Origin: an uncultured Clostridia bacterium
GTDB taxonomy: Bacteria; Bacillota; Clostridia; Christensenellales; CAMQZB01
Assembly: GCA_947039455.1 (NCBI GenBank)
Contig: CAMQZB010000001.1
Coordinates: 267,877-331,876, forward strand
DNA: 64,000 nucleotides
Direction: 5' to 3'
Positions within the stretch are counted from its first letter, which is position 1. The number at the start of each line of letters is the position of its first letter. The position numbers were made by a program, and so were the translations under genes. The notes beneath the pieces were generated by a model. The model saw only the letters and a program-made list of their open reading frames with translations. It searched no databases and was not told the DNA's origin. Shown here piece by piece: positions 37,361-45,468 of the stretch.

Positions 37361-37750
37361 TTACTTCTTAAATATTTCTAATAAAGAATTCAACTCTTTA
37401 TAATATATCATGCAAATATCTTCTGCAATACTACTCGCCAACTCTTCATCATAAATATGCGTTGCTGCATTTCTTGAATTCAACATGTTCAACCAAATAT
37501 CTTCATGAATTAAATATCCAGCAGTAAAGGCTTCCGTAAATACCGCTTTTGGTGATGCGTACACATCAATGCCTTGCTCAACTAAAAACTCTCTCAACGC
37601 TTTCCAACCTAGTTCAAAAGACAATTCAAAACTTTTAATTAATGATTCTTGATATATTATGTTATCTTTGTTTTTTTTATATTTAACTACCCTATCACTT
37701 AAATTAAGAAGTGCTTTGTTTAAATTAGTCATTTTATTTTTCTTTATCAT
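37361..37750 (-). CDS. hepT: HepT-like HEPN RNase toxin, copy 1
   Basis: A 129-residue helical HEPN protein. The catalytic R-x4-H-x-Y motif is intact: RNAATHIY near residues 92-99. The family (nucleotidyltransferase substrate-binding, HI0074 type) acts as an RNase toxin neutralised by MntA, which adds AMP to the Tyr. It overlaps the MntA gene upstream by 17 bases, so the two are cotranslated. The ATG follows GGAG. Over 90% identical in protein to the copy at 55486. Confidence 0.85.
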   Translation of the reverse strand: MIKKNKMTNLNKALLNLSDRVVKYKKNKDNIIYQESLIKSFELSFELGWKALREFLVEQGIDVYASPKAVFTEAFTAGYLIHEDIWLNMLNSRNAATHIYDEELASSIAEDICMIYYKELNSLLEIFKK

Positions 37751-38042
37751 AAATTATCACTCCGTCTTTTTCTATGTTATTAAGTAACTCCACTGAAATT
37801 TTTCTTCTATTAATAAATACTACATCAATTTTATGTAACGTATTTAACTCATTCTTTAAATCATACTCAGCTCTTGAAAATTCAACATCTGTTAAATTAC
37901 CCCAAATCGCAATATCATAATCACTACGATCATGATTGTCGCCTCTTGCCATTGAACCAAATAAAACCACTTTATCTATACTATTAATCGTTTCAACATA
38001 TGCAATAATATTTTCAAGTACTTTATCTATCATATTCAACAA
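37734..38042 (-). CDS. mntA: MntA-like minimal nucleotidyltransferase antitoxin, copy 1
   Basis: About 100 residues. The catalytic core is GSMARGDNHDRSDYDIAI, the GSx10DxD motif of minimal nucleotidyltransferases; a second Asp is in KIDVVFI. It AMPylates the HepT active-site Tyr. The start is ambiguous: TTG at 38042 or 38039 is well spaced from GGGAG, while ATG 38033 lies further away. The paralogue at 55859 shares the same ambiguous arrangement, so a non-ATG start may be conserved. Confidence 0.85.
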   Translation of the reverse strand: MLNMIDKVLENIIAYVETINSIDKVVLFGSMARGDNHDRSDYDIAIWGNLTDVEFSRAEYDLKNELNTLHKIDVVFINRRKISVELLNNIEKDGVIIYDKEK

Positions 38043-38085
38043 CTATCTCCCTCTCATTCTAAAATGTTAGTCTACTATTTTCATC

Positions 38086-38142
38086 TAACTATTATCGTCA
38101 TTATATCATAAACTGACCAATTAATCAATACAATAATAGTTA
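38086..38142 (-). promoter_or_regulatory. Promoter flanked by inverted repeat, hepT/mntA copy 1
   Basis: TTGATT (38123-38128), 17 bases, TATAAT (38100-38105). The promoter is enclosed by a perfect 10-bp inverted repeat, TAACTATTAT and ATAATAGTTA (38086-38095 and 38133-38142). This is a likely autoregulatory operator. The layout is repeated before the second hepT/mntA pair. Confidence 0.7.
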
Positions 38143-38197
38143 ATCGTTTATTTAAGGTAATACATTCAAACTAATATAAATAATATGACTTGAAAGT

Positions 38198-38570
38198 GCA
38201 AATAACTTTTGCACCCACTTTGCACCCATCTAGGGGGAAAAGTGCGATGGTATCGGGGTTTTTGGCTATGAATTAGCATCTCTCTTTCTCCGCCAAGAGA
38301 ACATCACATTTATGTGGTGTTTTTTGCATATTATACGCTAAATTAGCCATTTATAGGCTATATTCTTGCATAAACATCCATTTGACGTATTATTTTTTTG
38401 ATATGAATTTGTACGTTTTTGTCAAAATATAAATTATACACCCTGCTTTTTAGCTGTTTTTACAAATTATACACCCAATTGTACACCCTAGCAAAAACAT
38501 TGATTATATTCTCTATTGTGTTTATCGTGGGTTTCGTCAATATGTTTTTGTACACCCTTAATTGTTTAAG
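38198..38570. other. attP-like region, copy 2
   Basis: Collinear with copy 1: GGGTGCAAA motifs (38207-38230), the TCTCCGCCA core (38275-38295), the ACATCAC/GTGGTGT hairpin (38301-38321) and GGGTGTA motifs to 38490. It differs by an extra 60 bp between two GGGTGTAC sites (38488-38551). That insert starts with the cassette-junction sequence through ACATATTGAC, as if a cassette had been inserted and then lost its gene. Confidence 0.55.
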
Positions 38571-38576
38571 AACGAA

Positions 38577-38604
38577 AAAAAGAGCGATGTTGTTTCGCTC
38601 TTTT
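38577..38604 (-). terminator. Cassette terminator (T2 type), after ClbS-like gene
   Basis: Hairpin AAAAGAGCGA/TCGCTCTTTT, 18 bp past the stop. Same stem as the other cargo genes. Confidence 0.85.
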
Positions 38605-38621
38605 GATTTTATTATTTAATT

Positions 38622-39164
38622 TTACTTCGTATTATGATTATAACTAGATAGTTCTAATTTTTTCCACTTTCTAATTTTAGTTCTAAATGTGCCAAAAGGT
38701 GCGACTGTATTAATATGGATAAATTTATATACTTCCCATACTGCTGTCTTTGTAGCCTCATCTGCCCATTTTCTTTGGTGCGAATTAAACAATTCAGCTT
38801 CGGTCATACTATCAATCATTTTATAAATTTCTTCTATGTTTTTATCAAGAATAGTCTTGAGCTCCAACAATGATAAATGAGCATATTCATTTGTAAACCA
38901 TTGATACAAGGCACCTAATTGATTCCATTTGAATTTATCAGACGGGGTTTTAACTTCAATACCTGCTTTACAGTCATTTTCCCATTTTAAGATTAAATTT
39001 GTCCACCCAATTTGATATGCAAGATTTTCAGCAGGGGTTCTGTCAACATCTAGGGACCTTTTAGCTTTTAGTTCATTTGGGATATTAGAAAATTCAGCAA
39101 TATATTTTTCATAAGCTTTTTTGATTTCTTCTTTAAGTTCTGATTTATTACTATATAGTCTCAT
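38622..39164 (-). CDS. ClbS/DfsB-family protein (cassette cargo)
   Basis: A 180-residue helical protein. The opening MRLYSNKSELKEEIKKAYEKYI, the middle VDRTPAENLAYQIGWTNLIL and the close NTVAPFGTFRTKIRKWKK are typical of the ClbS/DfsB (DUF1706) family, relatives of DinB four-helix proteins. ClbS itself is a colibactin resistance enzyme; here only protection from some reactive small molecule can be inferred. The start follows AGGAG. Alone between cassette promoter and T2 terminator, downstream of an integrase 3' fragment. Confidence 0.85.
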   Translation of the reverse strand: MRLYSNKSELKEEIKKAYEKYIAEFSNIPNELKAKRSLDVDRTPAENLAYQIGWTNLILKWENDCKAGIEVKTPSDKFKWNQLGALYQWFTNEYAHLSLLELKTILDKNIEEIYKMIDSMTEAELFNSHQRKWADEATKTAVWEVYKFIHINTVAPFGTFRTKIRKWKKLELSSYNHNTK

Positions 39165-39201
39165 GAAACATCTCCTGTCTATTATATATAATCTTTAATC
39201 T

Positions 39202-39231
39202 ATTATATCATCTCAATACGCTTAAAGTCAA
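39202..39231 (-). promoter_or_regulatory. Cassette promoter, ClbS copy
   Basis: TTGACT (39226-39231), 18 bases, TATAAT (39202-39207). It resembles the other cassette promoters but has a diverged spacer with one extra base and a consensus -10. Confidence 0.75.
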
Positions 39232-39272
39232 TATGTTTTTGTACACCCTTAATTGTTTTTAAGAACGAAAAA

Positions 39273-39310
39273 AAAGACCTAAGGATTACTTTTGCGTATC
39301 CTTAGGTCTT
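39273..39310 (-). terminator. Integrase terminator (T1 type), copy 2
   Basis: Stem AAGACCTAAGGAT/ATCCTTAGGTCTT. The loop differs from the other copies, while the stem is conserved. Confidence 0.85.
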
Positions 39311-39314
39311 TTTT

Positions 39315-39524
39315 CTATGCAAACATATCGTTTAGTTTATCGGCAGCTTCTTGGTCGGCTGTGGATATTACGTGGGCGTATATGTCTAGGGTTGTGCTTG
39401 TTCGAGCGTGTCCTGCTCTTCCTGCTACTATACTTATTGGTACTCCTGCTATGATTTGCATTGTTATGTTAGTATGCCGTAGGCTGTGTACCGTCATGTG
39501 CTGTTCTCCTATATCATCAAGTAT
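39315..39524 (-). pseudogene. Tyrosine integrase 3' fragment, copy 2
   Basis: The last 70 codons of a phage integrase: HSLRHTNITMQIIAGVPI with the catalytic HxxR, then LDIYAHV with the catalytic Tyr. Nearly identical in DNA to 45473-45682. Homology begins abruptly at ILDDIGEQH, so a deletion removed the rest. The adhesin-like lipoprotein gene (stop at 39557) lies immediately upstream. Confidence 0.85.
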
Positions 39525-39556
39525 GTAAAACAGCCATTATATATTACATTTTCTTA

Positions 39557-42500
39557 TTATTCTGCAATTTCAATAGTGATTAGTTGAACACGGTAGAAAG
39601 TTTCGCCTTCAACTTTAAACTTAACATAGAAATCAGTGGCTTCTTTTGGGAATTTTGCATAGGGCTTTCCATTGCTATTTCCATAGAAAATATTGTAAGT
39701 TGTTGGATCTAAATTAATTTCATCACCAGCAATTGCTCCTGGGTTTACATCCCAAATTTCATATTTATAAGAAGGCCACTCGTCAAAATATTCGTATACA
39801 AATCCGCTTGTTATTTCAACATTAGAATCGAATTCCAATCTAATAAACTCAATCCCTGCGCCACTATCAACATCTCCTTGAACATAATCATTAGCTAGTG
39901 TCAATGTTTTTCCGTTTACAGTTACTTTATCGTGAATCGTTCCCTGTGGAAGATCGGTTGTGGCTGAATATGCACTAATAGTTAATCCGTCATAGTCCTC
40001 TATTACTATTCCTTCACCGTTAATCGTTCCATTGTTTGTAAACGTGCCTTCTATTGACAATTCACCGTTATTTGTCATTGTGCTATTGTTTATTAATGTG
40101 GTTTCTTTAACGACCCCAAGATAACCAGTATCAGTTATTGTTAATGTTCCATCATTTATTATGATTCCAGGCGTTAATCCATAATCCGAAGTTGTGTAAG
40201 ATAAAAAAACATCACAACTATTAATAAATTCTCCAGAATTTAAAAATTCGTCATAAATAAAAATTCGCCCACTATTCGTGAATTTTGCATTTATTGCGGT
40301 TGAATATTTACCAAAAAGATAAATTTCTCCATTATTTGTCAAATTAAAATTATTAATTAGCTCGCCAGAAATATCTAGACTAGCGTTTTCTGGTATGACT
40401 ATGTCTGCAATAGTTGTGATTTTTGTATTTTCAAAACTACTTGAATTTACAACAGCAGATTCTAATTCTTCAAAGGTAGAGACTTCATAGCTTGCTTGAT
40501 TAATTAAAATTTTTTGCACACGAAAGAATTCTTCGTTATCATTTTTATACTTAATATAGAATATAGCATCTTCTTTTGGGTAATTTTCATGTACATCACT
40601 CGTTCCGTTTACAACTTTGAATGTCGATCCTGTGGTTTCAGTAGAAATTGCAGTTTTATCGTCATTTAGTATATTGAATTTAGATAGTTTTGTACAAGCT
40701 GAATCTAAATACGTTTCGCCATTTGCTAGTGTTATATTTTCATCAAAAACAAGTCTAATGTTATTCATTCCACTTTCTTGAGTATAGCTATCACCCATCT
40801 TCAATATTTTTCCTATTCCTTGAATATCTATTACAGCAATTTTATCATGACTAATTGCACCTGAATTCAAAGTGTTTGCTGTAAAATTGAAGTCATCATT
40901 GTATCCTATTACTGTAGCGTTAAGGTCTTTACTTCCATCAGCTGTTTTAAAAACAGGAGGAGCAATATCAGCACCTGTAGGCAACTCCAACAATGCACCA
41001 TCTTCTAGAACTACCGTAGTTTCTCCAGTTACATTATTGTTTACCATTCTTAAATCAGCAGTATCTTTAATTTCAATTTTAAGTTCAGTCCCTACCGTTC
41101 TGTCGGCTATTATTAAATCATAAACTCTGCCGGCTATTATAATGCTATCAGTGTCAGCGGTTCCAGTAATTATCATCTCTAATGATACGTACGCATCAGC
41201 ATTTATATTTACATTGCCACCTAGCACCGTAAGATTTGCGGCTGCATTTGCACCACGATCACTTCCTAATACAATTAGGTCTTTTGCAGTTACTGTCAAT
41301 GTATGAACAAATTCATCAATTTCAACTGTGGCATTTGGTATATTAAGTGTTAATTCTCTGAAAAATCCCTTTAAAATTAGTTTTCCTGTAAATTCTAAAT
41401 TCTCTTGTTGTACATATGTCTCTTCACCCTCGAAGAAATACGTACCGCCGCCCACTAATGGGTCAATACCATTCCAGTCTTCATATTTTGAAACTGTTAC
41501 AATACCTGTAATTGATCCCAATCCATTGATCAATCCTGTTTCAATTACGTTACCGCTGTTAGTCATTATTCCTTCTACTGTAATTGTTCCATTATTAGTT
41601 ATGGTTTTTGTTGCTTCGTTTATTAATGTGCCATTTACCATAATTCTTCCGTTATTTGTAATTATTCCACTGTTTGTCAATGTAGCTTGTGAATTAACTG
41701 TTAATTCTTTACCTATTGGAATAGTTAGCATTCCGTCTTTGTTGATTGTTAGAGTTACACCTGAATCAACTGAGAAGTTTTTGCCTGCTGTTACGTTTCC
41801 GTCAACGATATATTCTTGACCAACTATTGCATTTTCAATAATAATTGGCGACATTGTTATGCTTGCACCTTCGGAGATATTATAATTATATTCAGTTCCA
41901 TTTCCAATTACTTTACCATCTCCGTCCACCAAAATTCCTGAATTTACAAATTTGATTTTAGAATTAGCGTCACTAAATATGTAAGAAGTAGCCCCTACTG
42001 AAAGTTTACCTTTAACCGTAAGAGTTGAGCCTTCTGTTATTGCGATACCTGCACCATTTACTACTGTGGCTTCTTTCGTAGCGTTTAAAGTATTGTTCCC
42101 TTCAAACACTAATGTTTCAACAACGGTGTCAGCAGATATTGCAGCTGTTTGAAATGATATTTTACTATCAGCGTCATTTTGCGTATATATCGCATCTACT
42201 CCACCGATTATTTTTGTTGTGCTGTTGTAAGTTAAACCAGATCCTTCCTTGAATACTACATCGCCCCCTGAGGAATCAATTATTGAGGAATTTGGCACAT
42301 CTAGCGTTACTCCGTTTTCTACGGTGAAATTTTTATCTACTGTATCGCCTTGAATAGTTGTTGGTTTGATTGTTCCAATTCCAGTAAATTTCAATGTGCT
42401 TGCTTTTCCTATGGCTTTTATGGATACTTCATTCACTATTGACTCTGGTATTACAACAGACGTATTGTCAATTATATATATTGATTCGATTTTGTCAAGG

Positions 42501-43447
42501 TCTTCACCAATAGGCATAGTCGTAGCACTAGTGAAAGAATATTTTATTCCATTCATTACGAAAGGTTTAGCCGTAATCGCACCTAAATATATTTCAGATG
42601 TATTTTCAGGCGCTATGCTGCTTTCTCCTATAATTCCGTTAAATGTTGGAGGCGTTAAACCTGTATCTACGATTTCAGCTTCAGTTCCAGTTACATTTAT
42701 AATAGTAGCGATATCTTGATTACTATAAATTTCAACTTTTGATTTACCCGTAACATTAATTACAGTGTTAGAATCACTATTAGTTGTTTTTACTTTTGCT
42801 GAATCTTTAATATTAACTGTGATTTTTTCAACATCAATATTGTCTTGAATATCTAAGTTACCAACAGTGCCTGAAATCGTTACTATCTCAGTGTTTGATT
42901 TAGCAGTAATGTTCATTGCATCAACTGTTGAACCAGCTTGTACATCAACATTTCCGCCATTGACTGTTACAGTTCCAGCAACTGATGCACCATCTACGAA
43001 AGTCAATGTGTTTGCACCTGTTGTTACATCCAAACCTTGTGTTAGAACGCCTGAAATCTCAATTGTAGCTTTTGGCGTTTTAATGGTTACTTTTTCATTA
43101 TAATCTCCAGAAACAATAAATTTTCCTGTAAAATCTAATGCTTCCACGCTCGCAACGCCGTCCTTCAATATGTAAGTTCGCCCATTTATTAATTCATCGC
43201 CAGGTGCCCACTCTTCTGGTACAGGGTCTGGAGGCGTTGGCCGACTTCCACTGCCACCACCGCCACCGCCACTTGGTCTTTTCGTTGGAACAACAGTCGG
43301 TTCAACCGTTGGTTCAACTGTTGGCACTACCGTTGGCGTAGGTGTAGGCGTTGGAGTTGTCTCAGTTGCAACTTTACAACTTGTCATTGTTATTGTTAAT
43401 GTAAATATCACTAACAAACATATCATTAATTTATTTATTTTTTTCAT
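39557..43447 (-). CDS. Large adhesin-like lipoprotein
   Basis: A 1296-residue protein. The signal peptide ends at lipobox MTSC. A Thr/Pro/Val wall-spanning linker (TPTPTPTPTVVPTVEPTVEP) and a Gly-rich segment follow. The rest is a long run of short strands with Asn/Thr/Ile/Val, such as VNGGNVDVQAGSTVDAMNI and LTITDTGYLGVV, consistent with a beta-helix or parallel-strand adhesin. Two copies of a segment near FYIKYKNDNEEFFRVQKILIN and FYVKFKVEGETFYRVQLITIE suggest an internal duplication. No sortase motif, so lipid anchored. The start follows AGGGGA. Its stop lies 33 bp before the integrase fragment. Confidence 0.85.
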   Translation of the reverse strand: MKKINKLMICLLVIFTLTITMTSCKVATETTPTPTPTPTVVPTVEPTVEPTVVPTKRPSGGGGGGSGSRPTPPDPVPEEWAPGDELINGRTYILKDGVASVEALDFTGKFIVSGDYNEKVTIKTPKATIEISGVLTQGLDVTTGANTLTFVDGASVAGTVTVNGGNVDVQAGSTVDAMNITAKSNTEIVTISGTVGNLDIQDNIDVEKITVNIKDSAKVKTTNSDSNTVINVTGKSKVEIYSNQDIATIINVTGTEAEIVDTGLTPPTFNGIIGESSIAPENTSEIYLGAITAKPFVMNGIKYSFTSATTMPIGEDLDKIESIYIIDNTSVVIPESIVNEVSIKAIGKASTLKFTGIGTIKPTTIQGDTVDKNFTVENGVTLDVPNSSIIDSSGGDVVFKEGSGLTYNSTTKIIGGVDAIYTQNDADSKISFQTAAISADTVVETLVFEGNNTLNATKEATVVNGAGIAITEGSTLTVKGKLSVGATSYIFSDANSKIKFVNSGILVDGDGKVIGNGTEYNYNISEGASITMSPIIIENAIVGQEYIVDGNVTAGKNFSVDSGVTLTINKDGMLTIPIGKELTVNSQATLTNSGIITNNGRIMVNGTLINEATKTITNNGTITVEGIMTNSGNVIETGLINGLGSITGIVTVSKYEDWNGIDPLVGGGTYFFEGEETYVQQENLEFTGKLILKGFFRELTLNIPNATVEIDEFVHTLTVTAKDLIVLGSDRGANAAANLTVLGGNVNINADAYVSLEMIITGTADTDSIIIAGRVYDLIIADRTVGTELKIEIKDTADLRMVNNNVTGETTVVLEDGALLELPTGADIAPPVFKTADGSKDLNATVIGYNDDFNFTANTLNSGAISHDKIAVIDIQGIGKILKMGDSYTQESGMNNIRLVFDENITLANGETYLDSACTKLSKFNILNDDKTAISTETTGSTFKVVNGTSDVHENYPKEDAIFYIKYKNDNEEFFRVQKILINQASYEVSTFEELESAVVNSSSFENTKITTIADIVIPENASLDISGELINNFNLTNNGEIYLFGKYSTAINAKFTNSGRIFIYDEFLNSGEFINSCDVFLSYTTSDYGLTPGIIINDGTLTITDTGYLGVVKETTLINNSTMTNNGELSIEGTFTNNGTINGEGIVIEDYDGLTISAYSATTDLPQGTIHDKVTVNGKTLTLANDYVQGDVDSGAGIEFIRLEFDSNVEITSGFVYEYFDEWPSYKYEIWDVNPGAIAGDEINLDPTTYNIFYGNSNGKPYAKFPKEATDFYVKFKVEGETFYRVQLITIEIAE

Positions 43448-43548
43448 TTGTTCCCCTTGTCTATTATCCCTAATTCAAATATTATAACATGTATATACGA
43501 TAATGTCAATAAATGAATATTTTAACGGAAAAGCGTCTATAATATTTC

Positions 43549-43734
43549 TTATGAATTATCTATTAATATTATTGCACAAAGATACGCTGCCGATGTTTGC
43601 ATTGCTCTTTCTTCATCACCGTTCACTCCACTTGCCACCCCACCCATGTCAGCATCCGCTCCCTTGATAAAATTATCAAGGGAGCTAGACCGCTTTTCTG
43701 GCTTATCTCTTATTCGTTTTCTAAATAGTTTCAT
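43549..43734 (-). pseudogene. Phage portal protein, N-terminal fragment (copy 1)
   Basis: The ATG after AGGAGG reads MKLFRKRIRDKPEKRSSS, then FIKGADADMGGVASGV, then EERAMQTSAAYLC and ends in unrelated residues. It matches the N-terminus of HK97-type portal proteins and the fragment at 58399-58883. It begins directly after the terminator of the VOC cassette, as the YcxB gene does for the second copy. Confidence 0.75.
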
Positions 43735-43759
43735 GTTCCTCCTTGTTTTTAGGCGTGAA

Positions 43760-43786
43760 AAAAGAGCGATGTTTATTCGCTCTTTT
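43760..43786 (-). terminator. Cassette terminator (T2 type), after VOC gene
   Basis: Hairpin AAAAGAGCGA/TCGCTCTTTT. Here the following sequence is the start region of a portal gene, not the usual junction. Confidence 0.85.
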
Positions 43787-43824
43787 GTTTTATTTTACTT
43801 CGTATTATGGTTATTTTATTCTAC

Positions 43825-44211
43825 CTATACAAATATACACCATCTGATACCATATTTGTCAATTAAGTCTGTCATTAACAAACTATATTCAGTAGGTGCA
43901 AGTGGCATTAAAATTTTCGCATCAAGTTTCAGTACTTCATAGGCATTTTTAACCTTATCCTCATTGCCTTCGCCATAGTGCAAACAAAATTGCATTATAT
44001 TGCCTGTGATGTCTTCTTCGCCAATTATAGCATATGTTGAATTTTTCTCCGAAACTGCCAAAATTTCTCCTTCTATATCAAGTTCTGCATGATAGAACGT
44101 CCCATCTTCATTCGGATAACTGCTAATAAGGGTAGCATTAAATGCTTTTTGATATAGAGCCACTGCCTCATCGCTTTTTGTAACATATGCTTGCATCATT
44201 GATCTTTTCAT
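43825..44211 (-). CDS. VOC (PhnB-like) family protein (cassette cargo)
   Basis: A 128-residue protein with the vicinal-oxygen-chelate fold of PhnB type: a start strand, then EAVALYQKAFNATLI, then FYHAELDIEGEILAVSE, and the end LMTDLIDKYGIRWCIFV. The family includes metal-dependent glyoxalase and antibiotic-binding proteins. The ATG at 44211 follows AAAGAGGTG, so the frame's upstream extension is not coding. Second cargo gene in the array after the integrase at 45473. Confidence 0.85.
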   Translation of the reverse strand: MKRSMMQAYVTKSDEAVALYQKAFNATLISSYPNEDGTFYHAELDIEGEILAVSEKNSTYAIIGEEDITGNIMQFCLHYGEGNEDKVKNAYEVLKLDAKILMPLAPTEYSLLMTDLIDKYGIRWCIFV

Positions 44212-44247
44212 AAAACACCTCTTTATATTATATATAATCTTTATTTT

Positions 44248-44276
44248 AGTATACCACCTCAATATGCTAGAGTCAA
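44248..44276 (-). promoter_or_regulatory. Cassette promoter, VOC copy
   Basis: TTGACT (44271-44276), 17-base spacer CTAGCATATTGAGGTGG, TATACT (44248-44253). Identical to the AraC-GyrI copy. Confidence 0.8.
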
Positions 44277-44313
44277 TATGTTTTTGTAGACCATTAATTG
44301 TTTAAGAACAAGA

Positions 44314-44340
44314 AAAAGAGCGATGTTTATTCGCTCTTTT
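44314..44340 (-). terminator. Cassette terminator (T2 type), after AraC-GyrI gene
   Basis: Hairpin AAAAGAGCGA/TCGCTCTTTT, followed by a slightly diverged junction (GTTCTTAAACAATTAATGG) and then the VOC promoter. Confidence 0.85.
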
Positions 44341-44359
44341 GTTTTTATTTTACTTCGTA

Positions 44360-45256
44360 TTATGGTTGTTTTGTGTGTGGAGTTTTTTGTATGGCTACTA
44401 ATTCAATGTACCCTCTTGTACCGACAGGTTCAAGTTGGATACGAGGATTTAGTTTATCCCAAGAATACCCTATAATAATTGGATCATACTTCGTAATTGC
44501 ATTTGTTACATCTTCAATTGCCTTACAATAATCTTCTTCTGCAAAAGGTTCTCCTTGAAACATTAGATATTTTGCTTTAGGCAATTCTATAACATCAAAT
44601 CCATCTGGTATTTCACCATCATAGCTGGTAGGAACTTCAACGCCTTGGACATACTCTGAAGTTTCTGCTTTTCTATATGTTTGAGGCAACCAAAGACAAA
44701 CTGGCTCTCCACCGATTGATTTAATACTTGTAAGCAACCCCCAAACATCACAACTTACCTCCTCACAATAGGCAAAGTACTCCGTAGCTTTAACACCTCT
44801 TTTAATAATTACTTTTCGTGCAGGTTTTTCGATTACTTGAATAAATACATTTTTTGCAGTTTCCATTCTTTTTTCCTCCTTCATAGTTTTTCTAAATTTT
44901 ACATCATAAGGGGTGAACAAATAGAGTGGAATAGGTTTTAGTGCATATTCGCTGGGATTTATTCCAAACTCTCTTAGAAATGCTCTTTGATACCCATCAA
45001 CACTCCCAAAACCCATTTCAAAAGCTATATTTACAATTTTTTGTTTTTCATCTCGAAGACGTATTGCGGATTTTGATAGCCTAAGTTTGCGTATTTAATT
45101 AGACGGAGTGAGATTTGTATATTGTTTGAGCAAACGATATGAATACCACGGTGAATACATTGATATTTTAGATAAATCTGCAAGCGTAATATTATCATTT
45201 AGATTGAATTCTATAAAATCTTGCATACGTTGCACTGCTTCTTGTTTCTCTAGCAT
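44360..45256 (-). pseudogene. AraC-GyrI-like regulator gene with one in-frame TAA (cassette cargo)
   Basis: From ATG 45256 the frame reads MLEKQEAVQRMQDFIEF, then ITLADLSKISMYSPWY, an AraC DNA-binding domain. Codon 54 is TAA (45095-45097), where the family has Tyr in P-S-x-Y-I-R. The same frame continues with IRKLRLSKSAIRLRDEKQ, then the second helix-turn-helix and a GyrI-like ligand domain (VIIKRGVKATEYFAYCEEV to GYIELVAIQKT). Restoring one codon gives 298 residues. As it stands, at most the GyrI half (for example from an internal ATG at 45016 or 44866) could be made. Such regulators sense drugs and activate efflux genes. Confidence 0.75.
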
Positions 45257-45361
45257 TTCTTTCACCACCTTATATCTGAATTATACAGCAATAAGAAAGA
45301 ATATTCTCGACTATTTTTGCTATGTTTATAAATAAGAGATTATATAAATTATCTTTAGTTT

Positions 45362-45390
45362 AGTATACCACCTCAATATGCTAGAGTCAA
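45362..45390 (-). promoter_or_regulatory. Cassette promoter, AraC-GyrI copy
   Basis: TTGACT (45385-45390), 17 bases, TATACT (45362-45367). The 35 bp between it and the T1 terminator carry the junction sequence with GGGTGTAC. Confidence 0.8.
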
Positions 45391-45429
45391 TATGTTTTTG
45401 TACACCCTTAATAACTTTAAGAACCAAAA

Positions 45430-45468
45430 AAAGACCTAAGGATTGCTTTTCAGCTTTCCTTAGGTCTT
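45430..45468 (-). terminator. Integrase terminator (T1 type), copy 3
   Basis: Stem AAGACCTAAGGA/TCCTTAGGTCTT, directly after the integrase stop. The loop GCTTTTCAGC region matches copy 1. Confidence 0.85.

Noticed and set aside
39292-39528. Plus-strand ORF matching one at 45378-45914
   Set aside because: Both are the antisense of the integrase 3' end; they repeat only because the integrase fragment does.
44360-45256. Stop-codon reassignment
   Set aside because: All three stop codons occur inside broken genes and all three end intact genes here; the replaced residues differ.
28473-45468. A classical integron
   Set aside because: The integrase reads towards the cassettes rather than away from them, no attC-type structured site is visible, and each cargo gene has its own promoter. 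The remnants belong to a phage-type integrase.
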